Position numbers and translations under genes: made by a program
Notes under the pieces: generated by a model
Database searches by the model: none
Told to the model about the DNA's origin: nothing
The model's input: the letters and a program-made list of their open reading frames with translations, nothing else
In this document: positions 11,401 to 21,939 of the stretch, piece by piece
How positions within the stretch are numbered: position 1 is the stretch's first letter
Layout of the letters: each line of letters opens with the position of its first letter
DNA from: Acanthochromis polyacanthus
Lineage: Eukaryota; Chordata; Actinopteri; Pomacentridae
NCBI RefSeq assembly: GCF_021347895.1
Contig: NC_067132.1
Location: 26,443,757 to 26,507,756 of the forward strand
Reading direction: 5' to 3'
DNA length: 64,000 bases

Positions 11401-12257
11401 CAGTCCCAGCAGATCAGTCACAGACCTCAGCAGCTTCAGGTGGTTTTTGAGCAGCCATATTACAGCGAGGATCCAACAACTGTTGCTCAAGTTTCAGGTT
11501 GGTAGGCTGTAATCAGTGGCATGTTTTTGATGAGATGCACGAGTGTTTCATTTAGACTGAATTTCTTTCAGGAACTGAATCGATGGTGCTTATGTGACAG
11601 CCAAATCCAGAAGAGCAGCAGGCAGGGTAAGTCCTTAAACTTGATAAGATAATGCAAGTTCTGCAAATATTTTTGTCCTTTTTTTGTTTGTTTTTTTTAA
11701 CCTTTTTTTCCCTGTTTTAGGCACTGGGACACTGAAGACGGTAGACCTACACAACCACTGTACTGGCTTGTCAAATTAAACTACAACTTGCTCTATAATG
11801 TCTTGACTTTCCTTGAGTTTTTTTTTTGTTGTTGTTGAAATGATCTCCCACAAGCTTTGCCATCCTCAACCCTGTGGAATACCAGGTTTCTGGTCAAGAC
11901 TCAGCTGTTTAAATATAACAGTTGGTTTGACCATTTCCTTTGGACGAATAAATCTGAATTGTGGTGTCGAGCCGGTGCAGTAATGTTTGTATACACCCTG
12001 CTATCACCCTAGTGCCTTTTCTTTGATTTAGAATTATTTATAAAACCAAAATGAACATGTAGGAAGCAATTGAAGAAATGAGACCTCTGAATTCTCAAGC
12101 AATTTTTGATAAAAGTTGCTGGCATGACTGTGCTACAAAGAGGTTCTACAGCATTACTATTCAACACAGCCTAAACCTTTTGCATCCATTTTCTGTTTTG
12201 TGTAACTTGACACATTACTGCTTTTCCAACAAAGCATAATGAATGATTGGAATAATA

Positions 12258-13805
12258 CACTGCTCAAAAAAATTAAAGGAACACTTTGAAAACACATTTC
12301 AATGCAGGGGAAAAACAAACTGTATATTTACATTGATATGGACTGGTTAATGTGTTAGGAATGAAAAGATGCCACATTGTTTGATGGAAATGAAAATTAT
12401 CAACCCCTAGGAGGGCTAAATTCAACACTCCAACACTCAACATTCAAAAATCAAAGTGAAAAACTGATATGGCAGATTGGTCCATTTTCTGAAATTTGTT
12501 GGCAACAACTCAAAACGGTACTCAGTAGTTTGCATGACCTCCATATGCTTGTATGCAGCCTGACAATATCGGGACAAGCTCCGAATGAGACGATGGATGG
12601 TGTCCTGGGGTATTTCCTCTCAGATCTGAACCAGGGCATCACTGAGCTCCTGGACAGTCTGAGGAGCAACTTGGTGGTGTTGGACAGAACAAAACATGAT
12701 GTTCCAAAGGCGTTCTATTGGATTTAGGTCAGGTGAGTATTGGGGCCAGTCAATGCTGTCAATTCCTTCATCCTCCAGGAAGTGTCTGCATCCTCTTGCC
12801 ACATGAGGCCAGGCACTGTTGTGCACCACAAGGAACCCAGGACCACTGCACCAGTGTAGGGTCTGACAGTGGATCCAAGGATTTAATCCTGATACTTAAT
12901 GGTAGTCAGAGTGCCGTTGTCTAGCCTGTAGAGGTCTGTGCGTCCCTCCATCACCATCAGTGACTCACCACCAAACGGGTCATGCTAAACCATGTTACAG
13001 GCAGCATAACATTCTCCATGGCTTCTCCAGACCTTTTCATATCTGTGACATGTGCTCATGATGAACCTGCTCTCATCTGTGAAAAGCACAGGGCACCATT
13101 GTGTTCTATGGCAAATGCTAATCAAGCCCACGGTGTCAGGCAGTGAGCACAGGACCCACTAGAGGACATCGGACCCTCAGATCTTTCTAATGACGTCTCT
13201 TTCTGATTGTTTGGTCAGAGACATTCACACCAGTAGCCTGCTAGAGGCCATTTTAGGGCTCTGGCAGTGCTCATCCTGTTCCTCCTTGCACAAAGGAGCA
13301 GATAGCTGTCCTGATGATGGGTTGAGGACCTTCTGCAGCCCTGTCAAGCTCTCCTCGAGTAACTGCCTGTCTCCTGGAACCTCCTCCATGCTCTTGAGAC
13401 TGTGCTGGGCAACACAGCAAACCTTCTGGTAATGGCACCTATTGATGTGCCATTGTGGAGGAGTTGGACTGCCTATTCAACCTCTGTAGGGTCCAGGTAT
13501 CGCCTCATGCTACCAGTAGTGACAGTGACCCTAGCCAAATGCAAAACTAGTGAAAAACAGTCAGAAAACACAAGAAGGGAATAAAATGTCAGTGGCCTTC
13601 ATGTGTAAAACCAATCCTATTTTGAGGGGTGTCTCATTGTTACCCCTCTAGTGCACCTGTTGTTAATTTCATGAACACCAAAGCAGCTGAAGCTGACTAA
13701 AAAACCCCTATTTTACTTATCTGACCAGATCAGTATCCCCCATGTTTGACTGATTTGATGCAATACTTTGATTAAAAAGTGTTCCTTTAATTTTTTTGAG
13801 CAGTG
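12258..13805 (-). mobile_element. Tc1-like DNA transposon, full length but decayed
   Basis: The ends are inverted repeats of about 30 bases starting CACTGCTCAAAAAAATTAAA. TA dinucleotides flank both ends (12256-12257 and 13806-13807), the Tc1/mariner target. At 1548 bases it has the usual length for a full Tc1-like element. The transposase remnant is on the minus strand. Confidence 0.92.
12450..13580 (-). pseudogene. Decayed Tc1-like transposase
   Basis: On the minus strand, 12620-12829 encodes a recognisable catalytic-core end: HNSAWPHVARG, then DWPQYSPDLNPIERLW, the hallmark DLNPIE block with the third catalytic acid. The rest is broken into short ORFs in several frames, so no intact enzyme is made. 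Limits are approximate. Confidence 0.8.
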
Positions 13806-13810
13806 TATTT

Positions 13811-15250
13811 GTAAAGTGCATATGCTGTGCATAAATATAGCACTTTTTTGTGGGGTTTATGGTATCAAGGTATCAGACTGTGCATTAGACAGGTGCAGGT
13901 CTGAAAAGTTAAGACAATGAGGGATGCAACTTAAATCTGTAATCCCTCCCATGTGACCTTATTTCTCCCTTGATTTAGTTAGTAGTTCAGTAAGCATTTT
14001 TCTAATATGTCTGGTCAGGGTATGTTCATGGGCATCTTGATCAGGTTGATGTCTTGCTTGATATGTACACTGTGAAGAACGAAACGGCCAACTTCCAAAC
14101 TGGAGTCTTCAAAACAGTAGTCCAAAAACACATTTAGGTTTGTTTTAAGTTGTTTACACCTTGCTGGGAAAGTGGATGAATGCAGGGAAGGTCGGTACAA
14201 AAAGCTACAGAGCAGGGAAACTGTACATCCACACTAACCCATTTTGTTTTTGAAAGTCCTCTCATAAAGGAAAACCACCCAGATGAGTGTTTTGCACCAT
14301 TTCAGAAAAAAATCCCCATCCATACTAACATTCCTGAAAAGACTGTATGACTTTGTACACTGGCTATATGTGTGCTGATTTGAACAACAAGCAGAGGATT
14401 GGTTGCTTAGTTGATATACCAAAAAGATGAGGATTAAGTGGCCATGGCAGTGAAAACAATGTCTGTGTTTCCAATAGGGTAATTTCTTTTTACTTTCAGT
14501 AAATACCACAAGTACACTTCCAAAGTACATACTGTTGCATTCAGGGTACACATAATAATGCATGTGGTCTTTCGGCACCTCGAGGTTGTTCAAACTTGCG
14601 TGATACATGACATGAGTTATCTTCTGCTGCACAGAGGACTGCTCATCAGAATTGCCAAACAGAAGAAGACACTAGCTTGCAAAATCCAATCAAATATATT
14701 GGTACTTTCTGGTATTTTTGGCATACTTGACATCTCGTGGTTTTGAATGTTGCCACATAGCACTTTTAACTCAAAGGTCTACTGAAATAATCGTCGTTTA
14801 ACAAATGTCTTGTAGAGTTCACAGTTTATATTCATGGCTCTGGCTGCATAACAGTTTAAAAGTTGTCATATTTGTTTAGGATTATATTGTTATTAGTGGT
14901 CACCTGGTGCCAGCCCTGCTCTTTTAATGTGGAGACAGTTATAACATGACTTAATGAGTTGATAACCAGCCTCATGTGAGCACTTAGCATAGCTGTTTGG
15001 CTAATTAAAGCCTGGTAATGAGAAGATGCCCTGGGTACTTGTCAGTACAGGCCTGTGATGAACCTGGAGGCAAATGCCCACATTTGTGTGACATCAGAGT
15101 GAGAATATATAAATTCAGACAGACATCTGACCAGAATTCAGTTGGCAGTAGCTCAGGCATAAAACAACGGCTGAAGAATTAATGACAGTCTTGTTCAAAT
15201 CGGATTAAAATACCTCAACATCTATTTCAATTTGTGGATGCTACATGATG
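13811..15250. other. Intergenic, no gene recognised
   Basis: AT-rich sequence between the Tc1 element and gene D. A 132-codon minus-strand ORF (14234-14632) has no recognisable domain or splice context. Stretches near 14080-14330 look like old transposon debris, but I cannot name a family. Confidence 0.4.
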
Positions 15251-15338
15251 TGCTCCACTGATATCAGCTGATTAGCTACACCTGCCTTCAACTACACACA
15301 CCTGTGTCCAATTCATTAACAAGGTAGGAAGGGACAGC

Positions 15339-15346
15339 TTTAAAAG
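15339..15346 (+). promoter_or_regulatory. TATA-like box of gene D
   Basis: TTTAAAAG lies 108 bases before the ATG, within about 150 bases that closely match the A and B promoters (CTACACCTGCCTTCAAC motif upstream, GACTGGTTCAGTTCTCTGC downstream). Confidence 0.6.
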
Positions 15347-15446
15347 AGACCCAGAGGTGCTCAAGTGCATTACTGACTGGTTCAGTTCTCTGCTTTAGGA
15401 TAGCTGACAGAAGTGGCTGAATTTGCTACTGACTGTGGCTGAAGGC

Positions 15447-15476
15447 ATGGAGTCTCTCTTCAGGTAAGTTTAGCTT

Positions 15477-15512
<36 letters not shown>

Positions 15513-16614
15513 TTCAAATAGTTTTAGCACACAGTAACTTGGATGTCTTGTCTAGATGGTTGCTGTTGGCCTTGCTAGCTGTTGGAAGACCTCAAGTGAA
15601 TGGTAAGTTAGTTGAAGATGGGTTACTTTCATGACTCTGAGTTGTATGCATGGACTAAAATATTTGCTCAACAGCCTATCGTATTGGGTTAGCTGAGGAC
15701 TATGACTATAGAGTGTCAGCTGAAGACTATCCTCCACATGTAAGGAGCCTTAATGCTGGAGATCAGTCTTCACGAAGCACTGGGCCACTCCGTAGTGGCG
15801 ACTCAACCTCAAAAGACTATGAGGCAAGTAGCTACAGCCCACTGCTGTCAATTTATCTGAAGCTGAAATATCAGAACAAAAGTAGTTTGTGCCAGATGTC
15901 CAACACTTATCTACTTGTCTTTCACAGCCATATGTAGCAGACTATGAATCTCTGATGAAGCCACGGGGTCCTCAGCTGCAGCCTCGGTGCCCACACAAGC
16001 AACCGCAGGTGCCTGAACAGCCTGTACGGCCATCCAAACCACTCCAGAACCCCATGGTGCCCAGAGGATTTGGCTACTGGCTACAGAAGCCACAGGTGCC
16101 CCAGCAGCAGCCATGCCCGCCTCAACATATCCAGAAGCCTGTGGAGCCCCAGAAGCCCGCCTGCCCATACAAGCAGCCACATGTGGCCCAGCAGCAGACC
16201 ACATGTCCGCCTGAGAGCCCCAAAGTGCCCCAGCAGCCACCACACCTGCCCAAAAAGCCTGAGAAGCCACAGGTGCAACTTACCTGCCCTCCCCAGGTCA
16301 CCCAGCACCCCAAGGACCCGCAGCACCCCAAAGAACCTTATGTGCTGCAGTTCCCTAAGGTTACCCAGCAGCCCTGGGTGCCCAAGGTTACCCAGAAACC
16401 CGAAGTTACCCAGCAGCCCTGGGTGCCCAAGGTTACCCAGAAACCCAAAGTTACCCAGCAACCCTGGGTGCCCAAGGTCCCCTACCCACCCAAGGTCCTC
16501 CAGCGACCCCATGTGCCCAAATACTGGTACCAGCGACCCCAGGTGCCGAAGTACCGGATCCATCGACCTCAGGTGGTACGCTATCCAGTCAAGAAGCCAG
16601 GCTACTGGCCCTAG
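15447..16614 (+). CDS. Gene D: secreted proline-rich repeat protein, same family
   Basis: Coding exons 15447-15463, 15556-15602, 15675-15823 and 15928-16614 join in frame to 299 residues. The signal peptide is MESLFRWLLLALLAVG. The acidic exon 3 (AEDYDYRVSAEDY, ending KDYE) keeps the length seen in A. Exon 4 is Pro/Gln/Lys-rich with CPYKQP and CPPQ motifs, then a VTQQPWVPKVTQKP repeat, then RPQVPKYR repeats, and ends YPVKKPGYWP. Intron 3 (15824-15927) starts GCAAGT. An AT microsatellite lies in intron 1. The role is unknown. The alternating Gln and Lys would suit transglutaminase cross-linking, which is inference. Confidence 0.75.
15481..15506. repeat. AT microsatellite in intron 1 of gene D
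   Basis: About 13 uninterrupted AT dinucleotides, located 18 bases after the exon 1 donor. Confidence 0.95.
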
Positions 16615-16880
16615 ATGCTTTCCCAGAAGTCCCACTAGACCAGTCAATAACCTTAGTAACTCCAGTTATTGAGCAGCTGCATTACAATGTTGATCCAGCT
16701 TTAGATGGTTAAAATGCTAATAACACACTGATGTTGACAAGATTGGCAACATCAGTGACTATTGACAAACCTGAATTTCTTTCAGGTACAGAATCCTTAA
16801 ATGACAACCACTGCAATACTGAAGATGCTTGACCACTATTGTATTGATCTATCGCAATAAAATTGCTTATTTTGAATCTT
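16615..16880 (+). terminator. Gene D 3' UTR and polyadenylation signal
   Basis: A candidate last-exon acceptor (TTTCTTTCAG) ends near 16785, matching gene C. AATAAA lies at 16856-16861. Confidence 0.55.
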
Positions 16881-17086
16881 GACTTTTCTTGTGTTTTTTT
16901 TTTTTAGTATCAAAGCAGCTACATTTTAGTCAACTCTCTGAAGCTTCTGCTTTATGATGTATGAAGATGTACCATTAATGGAAGTTGGCTGACTATGTTT
17001 AACTGAGAGGTTCCACATTTGTCCTAACACAACAAATGCTATGGCCTACTTTAATAGGCGGACAAGTTTGTAAACAGTTGGTCTCT

Positions 17087-17107
17087 CCCCCCCCCCCCCC
17101 CCCCCCC
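17087..17107. repeat. Poly-C tract
   Basis: A run of 21 Cs after a short CT stretch, between genes D and E. The length is likely unreliable in any assembly. The surrounding 16.9-17.7 kb shows no gene. Confidence 0.9.
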
Positions 17108-17804
17108 AGAAAGGAGCTGCAATTGAATTAAAGTTCATATGGAAAATGAAATGCCAACTCCAAGAACTGGTCCAGCTTAAAATGTCAATGACTGCAGTGC
17201 AGTTTCTGAGCACTCAATTATTTTTATTTTTTTTTGTCAGACCAGACTTGAATCTCTGGTACTACATAAACTCAAACTAGAATTAACAGTGAGGTGCAAG
17301 ACAATACATCATGCTGTCACATTCAGTTGAGACTTCTCCATTTAATTGGTTCTTGAAAGCTCAAAACGATCTACAATGGATGAATCAGGCTATCCTGATG
17401 TGACTAAGCCACAACACACTTGTACCAATAAACACTTATGGTGAAAACCAGACTATTCAAGTCAATGTTTCACTTAAAATATATTTAAACTGGCAAGAGC
17501 CAAGATCTTAAGCAGTCAGGTGATAGACTAGGTGAGCTGGTGGCTCCAAGAGTACAGCTGCATCGATGCTACGATCATAATAAACAAGCCTAAAATGATA
17601 GACAAATAACACCTCATGCTCCCTTACTGGTTCATGAAATGCATTGGACCTCTCCTGTCAGATAATGAGCTACACCTGCTTGGACTGCGTACACAGGTGT
17701 ATGCAGTTCATCAACAAGTTAACAGAGGCTAGCTGAGAAAAAGATTCATGGGTACCTCAGTGATTTGCTTTTTTCTGACAGTTTTGTGCTGATTGGCTGA
17801 ACCC

Positions 17805-19844
17805 ATGGGGTTTCTCTTCAGGTAAGTTTTAAGCTTATTTTTTAATACATTTAAAAATATTAAAAATTATGTTGTTAAAACATAGTAACTTGGATATCCT
17901 GTCTAGATGGTTGCTGTTGGCCTTGCTAGCTTTTGGAAGACATGTAAACGGTAAGCTTGCTCAAATGAGTTTACTTCAGTGGTTCTTAGTTACATGCATG
18001 GACTAAAACATTGGCTTGACAGCCCACAGTATTGAATCAGTTGAGGATCATGAAGATAAGGAAGTGTCAGTTGAAGACTATCAATCAGATGCAAGTAGTA
18101 TTAACACTGGAGACCAGTCTTCACGGAGCACTGAACCACTTGGTAGTGATGATTACACCTCAGCCGACTATGAGGCAAGTTGCTACAACACAATGTCAAT
18201 TACCAGCTTGAAGCCAAATCACAACAACAGAGCAGGTCTGTGCCAGATCGCCAGCATTCATTCACTTTTCTTCCACAACCACAGGAAGGAGAAGATGACC
18301 ATAAGGTGCAGCCACGGGCAAACCAGCAGCCCAGGTACCCCATTCCCCAAGACCCCCAGCTGCCCAGCTACCCAGGTTCTCAGGACCCCCAGCAGCCTAG
18401 CTACCCCATTCCCCAAGACCTCCAGCTACCCCAGCAGCCCAGCTACCCTGGTTCTCAGGACCTCCAGAGGCCCCAGCAGCCTGGCTACCCCGTTCAACCG
18501 GACCCTCAGCAGCCTAAGCAGCTTGGCTACCTGGTTCCACAGGATGTCCAGCAGCTCCAGAGGCCCCAATGGTTCCAGCAGCTGAGCTACTCCATTCCCC
18601 AGGAGCCCCAGCAGCCAGTCTACCCCATGCCCCACTACTCCCAGTGGCCCCAGCAGTCAGGCTACCCCGTGCCCCAGGACCCCCAGCAGCCCCTGCAGCT
18701 GGGCTATCCAATGTTCCAGCAGTCCCAGAAGCCCACCTACACAGTGCCCCAGCAACCCCATAAACCCAGCTACCCTGTATTCCAACTGCCCCAGCAGCCC
18801 AGCTATCATGTGGCCCAGAAGCCGAGCTACCCTGTGCCCCATCTGCCCCAGAAGCCGAGCTACCCTGTGCCCCATCTGCCCCAGAGGCCGAGCTACCCTG
18901 TGACCCAGAGACCGAGCTACCCTGTGCCCCATCTGCCCCAGAAGCCGAGCTACCCTGTGCCCCATCTGCCCCAGTGGCCGAGCTACCCTGTGCCGCAGAG
19001 GCCGAGCTACCCTGTGCCGCAGAGGCCGAGCTACCCTGTGCCGCAGAGGCCGAGCTACCCTGTGCCGCAGAGGCCGAGCTACCCTGTGCCGCAGAGGCCG
19101 AGCTACCCTGTGCCCCAGAGGCCGAGCTACCCTGTGCCCCAGAGGCCGAGCTACCCTGTGCCCCAGAGGCCGAGCTACCCTGTGCCCCAGAGGCCGAGCT
19201 ACCCTGTGCCTCAGCTGCCCCTGAATCCTGGGTTCCCAGTTTCTCTGCATCCCATAAAGCCCAGGTTCCCAGTTTCCCAGCGTCCCCAGAATCCCAGCTA
19301 CACCATGTCCCAGCATCCCCAAACACACAGCAACCCCATGTCCCACCAGCCTCAGGAGCCCAACTACTCCTTACCTCAGCAGTCTCTGTACTTGGTTGCT
19401 CAAATGCCCCAGGAGCCCAGCTACTCGGTTCCCCAGCATCCCCAGGAGCCCAGCTACTCAGTTCCCCAGCATCCCCAGGAGCCCAGCTACCTGGTTCCCC
19501 AGCAATCCCAGAAGCCCAGCCACTATGCTTCCATACAGCCACAGGTGCGTAGCTTCCAGCCCCAGTGGCAGCAGCACCCTCAACTGCCCTGGTACTCACG
19601 ACAGAGGCCACAAAATCCCATGTGCCGACAGCTGCAGGCTTCCCATCATCGTCCGCCTAGTTTTGTGCCAAAGCGGCCTCAAATGCTCCGTTATGCGACC
19701 CGATGGCCCCCGGTGCCCAGCTACACCACCCAGCGGTCCAAAGTACCCAGCTACCCGTCCAAATGGCCAAATCAGCCCACGATACAGCGCTACCAACTCA
19801 AGCGGGTGCACAGACCACAAGTCCCCTGGCAGATCACTCTCTAA
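17805..19844 (+). CDS. Gene E: large secreted Pro/Gln/Tyr repeat protein, same family
   Basis: Coding exons 17805-17821, 17907-17950, 18023-18174 and 18285-19844 join in frame to 590 residues, the longest intact member. The signal peptide is MGFLFRWLLLALLAFG. Exon 3 is the family acidic region. Exon 4 starts EGEDDHKVQPR, then runs through PQQPSYPxPQDPQ-type units, about ten near-identical PSYPVPQR octapeptides (18977-19215), EPSYSVPQHPQ units, and a basic tail ending QRYQLKRVHRPQ. Intron 3 (18175-18284) starts GCAAGT. The Pro-Gln repeats resemble the N-terminal repeats of teleost choriogenin/ZP egg-envelope proteins, but there is no ZP domain or cysteine pattern here. The resemblance may be convergent. 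Confidence 0.78.
18817..19216 (+). repeat. 24-bp coding minisatellite in gene E
   Basis: The octapeptide PSYPVPQR is encoded by 24-base units. Five consecutive units share a CCGCAG variant and the next four a CCCCAG variant, so adjacent units are more alike than distant ones. That pattern indicates recent local duplication. Upstream units alternate with a PVPHLPQK form. All units are multiples of three, so the frame is kept, unlike gene C. Confidence 0.9.
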
Positions 19845-21400
19845 TCTCAGCAGTTTGTTTTCTGAGCAGCACCAGATAAAGTTTTCTTTGTTTCACTGTA
19901 ACACTGAAGGCCTGGCTGCTCTCAGCTAAACCAATGCATTGACTTGTTAAATTTAAAATATACATTGCTCTGTCATCTTGGTGTTTCTTGAGAATCTGCT
20001 TTTTAGAAACAACTCTTTATTCAGTTTGGCATCTGGTCTGTAGCTCGCTCTGGACAATGCAGGTTTACCTCTACAACATTCAATCACTGTTTTAATTCAG
20101 AGGTCTTTTTGTTTTAGTCAGTGAGCTGCACACAAGTTTTAACCTAAACATGAGGTTTGATTCAGCTGAAGTAGTGCACTTGAGATGGGGTTACACCTGC
20201 TCATAAAAACTGAAACTGGTTGACTGGCAGAAACCATTTTCCCATTACATTTCTGTTATTTTTTTTAGTCAAATCCAGCTAACCCAAGTGCAACAGCCAG
20301 TTTCATACTAAAAGCACATGAAGGTTTATACATTTTGTTTGCTGTTTTATTATTACAAAACACATTACTACTTTTAAGTTGTGACAGCAGTGCAGCTTGT
20401 TCTGGAATATGGTCCTGTCTAGTGAAGTTAAAGGATTTGTGGTAGTGATATAGATTGAAGTTTATGACCAATTCCAGTAATTAAGACTGATACCTGAGCC
20501 ACATTTGAAAGAAAAATGAATATCTTGCTGTGAAAATTTTAAATAATCTTCAAAAGTCTTCAGAAGTTCCTCTGTTTAAAAGAGCTTTCCACCATTTATT
20601 CTTCAGTGCTGACAGATTATTACTCGACATGCAGTTAATCAGAATAATGCCTTATTGATATGATGGTGGGGACATTTGCAGCGTAAAGGGGATTGTGCAA
20701 AAATGTAGAAACATCTGCAGAGAAATATCAACAATAAATATACAAAAATACTTCATAAGACATTGCTTGACAGAAGTGGCTGCATTTGAGGCGCATATTT
20801 CAATTCATTTTAACAAATCAGCCAAAAAATATTCTGCACATACTGCTCTACAAGTGTAATCTAAAGCTGTGACAGTACTTGTTAAGGAAATTAAGGAGAA
20901 TTGTTGGGGGTGGGGTTATATTGCAAATGTCTTTCTAGGTGGGAAATCATTGATTTTTTTTTTTTTTTTTTACACTGTAACTGAGCAACAATGGCAGATC
21001 TTCCGTGGTCTGATTGGCCACCCCGTGTGCCCCCCCCAAATTTTCGTTTGGAAATTTACATTACTGATAATCTGATTTCCGATGCTGCAGCTCGGAACTG
21101 ATCTTGTAATTCACATAAACAAGGAAACAAGTCCATCATTATTTGAATGTTAACAGTCCAAAATGAAAAGGTCATATACAGCTTTCCTATTGGGTTAAAG
21201 AACCAATAAAAACATGAAAAAAACTTTGTAAAAGCGAGAGGTCAGTAGCAGCCTTCATGTTTTCTTACAACTTTTCGGTGGCCCCCCAAAATATCTGTTG
21301 TACCCCCCTATGCCTCCCCGCTAAAATTAATCTGGATCAGCCCCAGCTGAGCAAGTGTGAATTTAACATTTTTTCCTCATTATTCGCAGTTGTTCCCCTG
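19845..21400. other. Intergenic between gene E and EMC9
   Basis: AT-rich, with only short ORFs lacking splice or domain support. No clear AATAAA follows gene E; an ATTTAAA near 19948 is the nearest candidate. Sequence around 20960-21340 has transposon-like GGCCACC/GGCCCCC debris. Confidence 0.4.
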
Positions 21401-21543
21401 GTCTGCACCAACTAGTACTGGTAAAGCGCGCCCTCCTGTCCAGTTGACGGCGCACTACTGTACAAACTGAACACGATGACGCCGCTAAAGAAATGATTGG
21501 CACCTTTTTCCTCCAATTAGATTACAAAACCTCGACAGCTCAG

Positions 21544-21578
21544 CCAATCGGGTGATTCGAGTCAGCTATTGTGGGCGG
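21544..21578 (+). promoter_or_regulatory. EMC9 promoter elements: CCAAT box and GC box
   Basis: CCAAT at 21544-21548 and GGGCGG at 21573-21578 lie in a locally GC-rich stretch without a TATA box. This is typical of a housekeeping promoter and contrasts with the TATA promoters of genes A-D. A non-coding first exon probably ends at 21752 before GTAAGA. Confidence 0.5.
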
Positions 21579-21939
21579 GACCAGAAGTCGCGTTGAGACG
21601 CTTCTTATTAGCTGCCAAGTGAAACAGTAACACGAAATTTGTGTCCTGTCGGATGGTTTTACAGGCCTACATGAAACTTTAGATTTCAAAATCTTCAAAT
21701 TGCGTCTAGAAGAGGTAGTTACTTTTCAGTCTGTAGTTAAATTTCTCTTCAGGTAAGATTCAATTCAGCTTTGCTTGGTTAGCTCTTATGCTAATGCTAA
21801 CAGTAGCAGCCGGTTAGCAGTTTATTGAGGCTGTCAAATGCACCCTCGGGGGTCGTTTTTGTTTCGTTTTCTGGTGAATTTAGTGCTTCTTGTGCGGTAT
21901 CCGGCTCCAGTGTCCTCTCCTCTCCCCGCAGCAGTCGTC

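Larger units (their letters stand above)
8449..11505 (+). pseudogene. Gene C: family member with a 2-kb minisatellite exon and frame conflicts
   Basis: Exon 1 (8449-8465) and exon 2 (8582-8628) give the signal peptide MGFLFKWFLLSLLAVG. Splicing to the family acceptor (exon 3 from 8694) hits TGA after a few codons, because exon 3 is 5 bases shorter than in A. Retaining the 65-base intron 2 restores the frame through the acidic exon to 8840. The GC-AG intron (8841-8951) leads to exon 4 at 8952. The entering frame runs across the repeats to a stop at 11240. The conserved family-like C-terminus (from 11077, with 14-residue YQAKRLGYLLKMPR-type repeats) is in another frame and stops at 11505. The gene is either a pseudogene or mis-assembled in C5/C6 runs. 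An alternative end splices at 11499-11500 to the exon starting about 11573. ATTAAA lies at 11775-11780. Confidence 0.5.

Noticed and set aside
14234..14632. 132-codon minus-strand ORF
   Set aside because: It has no recognisable domain, signal or splice context and lies in transposon-like debris.
18514..19611. 365-codon minus-strand ORF over gene E
   Set aside because: It is the antisense shadow of the PSYPVPQR repeats; the plus-strand gene has full splice and signal-peptide support.
17805..19844. Gene E as a choriogenin/ZP egg-envelope protein
   Set aside because: Only the Pro-Gln repeat resembles those proteins. There is no ZP domain, trefoil or matching cysteine set in the locus, so the name is not given.
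421..19844. The family as secretory calcium-binding phosphoproteins (P/Q-rich SCPP)
   Set aside because: SCPP introns are all phase 0; here phases are 2, 1 and 0, and the repeat exon is strongly basic.
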